The translations under genes and the position numbers were made by a program. The notes beneath the pieces are model-generated. The model searched no databases, was not told the origin of the DNA, and worked only from the letters and a program-made list of their open reading frames with translations. 64,000 bases of DNA. Source: Haemophilus parainfluenzae ATCC 33392. Lineage in GTDB: Bacteria > Pseudomonadota > Gammaproteobacteria > Enterobacterales > Pasteurellaceae. The stretch lies in contig NZ_CP133470.1 in NCBI RefSeq assembly GCF_031191205.1, positions 565,501 through 629,500 on the forward strand. The letters are read 5' to 3'. Below are positions 61,561-64,000 of this stretch, in pieces. The first letter of the stretch is position 1; the number at the start of each line of letters is the position of its first letter.

Positions 61561-61809
61561 CTATGATTGATAACAGGCAACATAATATCCAACATCATTG
61601 TTATGATATTCATCTATAATATGTTTACCGCCTAGAGAAAGAACTTTTTCCTGAGTCAAAATATATGAAAAAAATGCAAATTCATCATCCTCATCAGGTG
61701 AAACTATCTCAATAACTAGATGATCTGGAATTGTTATTTTATAAGAATAAAGCAACTCATCTGTTTCATTACTATATACTTCAATATATCTTCTAACTTT
61801 TGGACTCAT
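61561..61809 (-). CDS. Small acidic protein, DUF7683-like, in the immunity array
   Basis: 82 residues, acidic, no signal peptide. The pattern R-Y-I-E-V-Y-S-N-E-T-D-E-L-L near the N-terminus, the E-D-D-E-F-A-F-F-S-Y centre and Y-Y-V-A-C-Y-Q at the end resemble small DUF7683-type proteins that are common beside polymorphic toxins. It follows the ankyrin gene by 21 nt on the same strand. An immunity or accessory function is inferred from position only. Confidence 0.55.
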   Translation of the reverse strand: MSPKVRRYIEVYSNETDELLYSYKITIPDHLVIEIVSPDEDDEFAFFSYILTQEKVLSLGGKHIIDEYHNNDVGYYVACYQS

Positions 61810-61830
61810 ATCATCTCTAAATATTTAACA

Positions 61831-62361
61831 CTACGAATACCTTTTCATTAATTCATAAATTGGTTTTAATTGAGGCTCATTCTCTGTAGGTTTATAACTT
61901 TCAAGAATAGTTTCATCCTCATTTACTAGGTAATGCACATTTGCCCCTTTTTGAAGCATAAGCTCTAAAACATCCAATCTCTCTGGGATATATCCAATCA
62001 TAGATAAAGGGATTAAACCATCTTGGTTCGGTAAATTAGGATTTGCTCCTGCTTTAAGCAACGCTATCGCCGCCTCAGCATTTTTACTTCGTAATGCATA
62101 ATGCAAAGGAGTCATTCCGTACATATCTTGCGCATTAATCTCCACTCCATGTTTTATATAAAACTCCACAACCGACAACGGAGCCGCACAAATTAAATTA
62201 CACTGGTGTAGCCAATTCCATTTATCTGCCGATACATAGTGAATATCTAACTTTTTACTTATAAAGAAAATATCCTCCAGCATTGCGATATTTCCTTCTC
62301 CATCTGCTATCGCAACAAGCATCTTATGGTCATCTTTATATTCTTCATATAAATTTGTCAT
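61831..62361 (-). CDS. Ankyrin-repeat protein, probable immunity protein
   Basis: 176 residues with three or so ankyrin repeats; the best are Y-G-M-T-P-L-H-Y-A-L-R-S (about 90-115) and N-Q-D-G-L-I-P-L-S-M-I (about 125-150), with A-L-L-K-A-G-A-N-P-N and L-Q-K-G-A-N-V-H loops. No signal peptide. Its ATG comes one base after the stop of an orphan toxin tip, and its ribosome site (GAGGAAAC) lies inside that tip, which is how immunity genes usually follow their toxin. Ankyrin immunity proteins are known from polymorphic toxin systems. Confidence 0.7.
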   Translation of the reverse strand: MTNLYEEYKDDHKMLVAIADGEGNIAMLEDIFFISKKLDIHYVSADKWNWLHQCNLICAAPLSVVEFYIKHGVEINAQDMYGMTPLHYALRSKNAEAAIALLKAGANPNLPNQDGLIPLSMIGYIPERLDVLELMLQKGANVHYLVNEDETILESYKPTENEPQLKPIYELMKRYS

Positions 62362-62362
62362 A

Positions 62363-62521
62363 TTAGTTTCCTCTTTTGTGTAAAAACAATTTCATATTCT
62401 CTTTAATTTTTTGAATATCACCATTTCCCAGCATTTCATTTCTATGACTTCGATTCACCGAACGATTTTCCAATCTAAACCACTGCGAGATTAGTGTATC
62501 ACTACAAACATCTCCATTAAG
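62363..62521 (-). pseudogene. Orphan toxin C-terminal tip (no start codon)
   Basis: A 52-codon open stretch with no start codon, bounded upstream by an in-frame TAG (62522-62524). It encodes a plausible protein end: W-F-R-L-E-N-R-S-V-N-R-S-H-R-N-E-M then L-G-N-G-D-I-Q-K-I-K and a Lys/Arg-rich tail. The His/Asn/Arg-rich block looks like the active end of a nuclease-type polymorphic toxin, but I cannot name the family. It ends one base before the ankyrin immunity gene. Most likely a displaced toxin tip left by recombination. Confidence 0.55.
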
Positions 62522-62534
62522 CTACGTTTTGCCT

Positions 62535-62846
62535 TTACTTATCACAAAATAAATTTATATCGTCAAAAACATCACTTATCGCGCCTAAAAACTGACCACT
62601 ATTTTTTAATAACTCTAGTTTATTGATAATATCAAAGGAAATTCTTTTATCAATTCTAACTATATGTCCTACTGATATTATTGATGTATATTTTAATTCA
62701 TCTATTGATGAATCAAGGTTATCTAAAACTATTTTTTCTGCGATATCTCTATCTACTGAATATAGCACAATATTTAAAATAAGATTGCAACAATTCGCCA
62801 CCGTATCAAGTGTAAAAGAACAATATTTAGGATCCATATATTTCAT
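62535..62846 (-). CDS. Small helical protein, probable immunity protein
   Basis: 103 residues, all-helical in appearance, acidic, with a Cys-Cys pair near residue 19 and HEAT-like hydrophobic spacing (I-S-V-G-H-I-V-R-I-D-K-R-I-S). It starts 5 nt after the stop of the toxin-tip gene 62852-63082, with GGAAAAAAG as ribosome site inside that gene. Function inferred from this position; no family recognised. Confidence 0.6.
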   Translation of the reverse strand: MKYMDPKYCSFTLDTVANCCNLILNIVLYSVDRDIAEKIVLDNLDSSIDELKYTSIISVGHIVRIDKRISFDIINKLELLKNSGQFLGAISDVFDDINLFCDK

Positions 62847-62851
62847 ACTAT

Positions 62852-63082
62852 TTACTTTTTTCCATTAGATTTAAATAACCCTTCTGTTATTAATTTATTT
62901 TTCATTTCCTGATTTAAATCATCCCATTTTCTAACATGTCCATGATATATTCCTGAACTCAGGTATGCTTCATCAAATATAACTATTTCTCCTGTAGATT
63001 TATCTACCAAATAGCGAAGCCCAAAATCCTTTTTTATTTTCAACTTTCTTTTGCTTCGCTTCTTCCATTCTTTGTTTGACAT
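62852..63082 (-). CDS. Toxin C-terminal tip, open with a start codon
   Basis: 76 codons. The first 25 or so read the end of the upstream immunity gene in another frame (Lys/Arg-rich, probably meaningless). The rest looks like a real toxin end: Y-L-V-D-K-S-T-G-E-I-V-I-F-D-E-A-Y, G-I-Y-H-G-H-V-R-K-W and L-N-Q-E-M-K-N-K-L-I. The G-x-x-H-G-H block is suggestive of a catalytic site. Whether an 83-nt-overlapping start is used is unknown; it may be a remnant joined to the upstream gene by recombination. Confidence 0.5.
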   Translation of the reverse strand: MSNKEWKKRSKRKLKIKKDFGLRYLVDKSTGEIVIFDEAYLSSGIYHGHVRKWDDLNQEMKNKLITEGLFKSNGKK

Positions 63083-63944
63083 AATTTACCCAAACTTGAT
63101 GGGGCGCATCAAAATCAAATAATTTCATAAAATCATAAGGAATTTTATATTCTGCTAATGGATTTATATCAATCAATTCTTTGGGTGCTATAGGACTATC
63201 AATACCCAAATCAAAACCGTGGATTGCTGCGATTTTGGCATACATTAAAACTTGCGGTTGCAAATAAAAATCAAAATGTAAAAGTGTATCTTTTGCTGCT
63301 CGTTTCGCAAGCTTAAGTTCGAGTAATTTATCTAAAGCCTCTTGCATTCCTTTTATATTTTTATCTGCTAGTGCCACATAAAATTCATGATCGGGAATGC
63401 GCTTTAAATCACTACGGGCTTTTTTCTCATCATTTAAGAACGTGAGTGCGCGTTCTTTTAATAATTGCCAATCTCCACTTAACGCCAATAAAGTGTTCGC
63501 ATTAAAAAAAGGTCTCGTATCAGTTCGTTTATAGGGGACTGAAATATCGACAATTTCATCACGATGTTTGATTAAATAATCAATCAACTTTTGATTATCT
63601 GAAAGCAAACTCATAAAAAAGAAATTTGTATTAATTCCGTTGTACGCCCATTGAAAATCATATTCAGACAAAATACCTAAGAAACCCGCAATAGAAGCAT
63701 TTTCTTTAAATCCTGAAATATCATTTTCTAATAAATGCTTAGAGGCTAATGCGCGGTGATAGTCATCTAATAAACCAATTGAAAAAAACACATCTCCACG
63801 AAACTCATCAATTAATTTTATTCTTTGAAATAATACGAGATAAGAATTCTCTGAAAACGAATTAACCCGTTCCCAGGTAAATTTTTTAGCATCACTGTAA
63901 GTCTTTGCAATATCGCTGCCTAAAAACACTTGATATTTTTCCAT
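63000..63944 (-). CDS. Imm49-like immunity protein
   Basis: 314 residues, helical, with the repeated pattern of the immunity 49 family: L-S-G-D-W-Q-L-L-K-E-R-A-L-T-F-L, then F-Y-V-A-L-A-D-K-N-I-K-G-M-Q-E-A-L-D-K-L-L, and a late D-S-P-I-A-P-K-E-L-I-D-I-N-P-L. No signal peptide. The last residues (G-F-W-A-S-L-F-G-R) overlap the start of the next toxin-tip reading frame. Imm49 proteins protect against secreted polymorphic toxins, which should be encoded just upstream (beyond the right edge). Confidence 0.7.
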   Translation of the reverse strand: MEKYQVFLGSDIAKTYSDAKKFTWERVNSFSENSYLVLFQRIKLIDEFRGDVFFSIGLLDDYHRALASKHLLENDISGFKENASIAGFLGILSEYDFQWAYNGINTNFFFMSLLSDNQKLIDYLIKHRDEIVDISVPYKRTDTRPFFNANTLLALSGDWQLLKERALTFLNDEKKARSDLKRIPDHEFYVALADKNIKGMQEALDKLLELKLAKRAAKDTLLHFDFYLQPQVLMYAKIAAIHGFDLGIDSPIAPKELIDINPLAEYKIPYDFMKLFDFDAPHQVWVNYVKQRMEEAKQKKVENKKGFWASLFGR

Positions 63945-63959
63945 ATTGACCTCATATGA

Positions 63960-64000
63960 CTACTTCTTATTAGGAACTCTAACTGGTAATAACACAGCTT
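63960..64000 (-). CDS. Possible 3' end of an upstream toxin gene (cut by the window edge)
   Basis: Reading the minus strand from the edge, one frame gives A-V-L-L-P-V-R-V-P-N-K-K then a TAG stop, 15 nt before the Imm49-like start. It could be the end of the cognate toxin. Only 12 residues are visible, so this is a weak call. Confidence 0.3.
   Translation of the reverse strand, partial: AVLLPVRVPNKK

Noticed and set aside
62623..62868. Plus-strand frame opposite the small immunity gene
   Set aside because: Antisense shadow; the minus-strand gene has a ribosome site and the right spacing to the toxin tip.

Overview
The window is a Pasteurellaceae chromosome segment, most like Haemophilus of the influenzae/parainfluenzae group. 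The main evidence is the repeated 9-mer AAGTGCGGT (and its complement ACCGCACTT), the H. influenzae-type DNA uptake signal. It occurs dozens of times, often as facing pairs that form terminators. The competence genes comABCDEF and comM are present with CRP-S-type promoters, and the ribosomal, RNA polymerase and metabolic genes are of Pasteurellaceae type. I cannot fix the species from the window; H. parainfluenzae or a close relative is my guess.

Layout. 1-3444: a very AT-rich accessory island holding two overlapping reverse transcriptase genes and, just downstream, a structured non-coding RNA with its own promoter, a CACACACACA tract and a strong terminator. I read this as a DRT type 3 antiphage system (Drt3a + Drt3b + ncRNA). 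3445-13300 (minus strand): rplJ-rplL-rpoB-rpoC with an L10 leader, a good promoter and a chain of stem-loops between rplL and rpoB. 13374-16565: ridA, mlaA, yagU, talB. 16858-22405: oppABCDF peptide importer. 22445-30806: ybjX-like gene, engB, comM, nfuA, comF and the comE-A pilus/secretin operon read from a CRP-S promoter. 30906-33518: mrcA/ponA (PBP1A), divergent from comA. 33643-40500: a TPP-riboswitch thiamine salvage operon (thiZXY, tenA, thiM, thiD, thiE and an MFS transporter). 40918-49775: rlmJ (comJ), psiE, the rpsU-dnaG-rpoD operon, then tsaD, a small membrane protein, tdk and tyrP. 50051-58783: a ygiW/BOF protein with two QseB/FirR-like boxes, a coiled-coil protein, ligA, zipA, cysZ, cysK and a cystine-type amino-acid importer. 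58856-61483: glpF and glpK, divergent around a perfect CRP site. 61561-64000: a second accessory region, an array of immunity genes interleaved with orphan toxin C-terminal tips, probably the tail of a polymorphic-toxin locus lying beyond the window edge.

How the parts fit. The core genes serve transcription/translation, DNA uptake, peptide, cystine, thiamine-precursor and glycerol uptake, and envelope upkeep. The two accessory ends are both about conflict: the left end against phages (DRT3), the right end against rival bacteria (toxin/immunity). Neither end contains the uptake signal, in contrast to the core between them. The most interesting object is the DRT3 locus with its visible ncRNA template; the next are the orphan toxin-immunity array and the competence promoter of comM that is built over the engB terminator.
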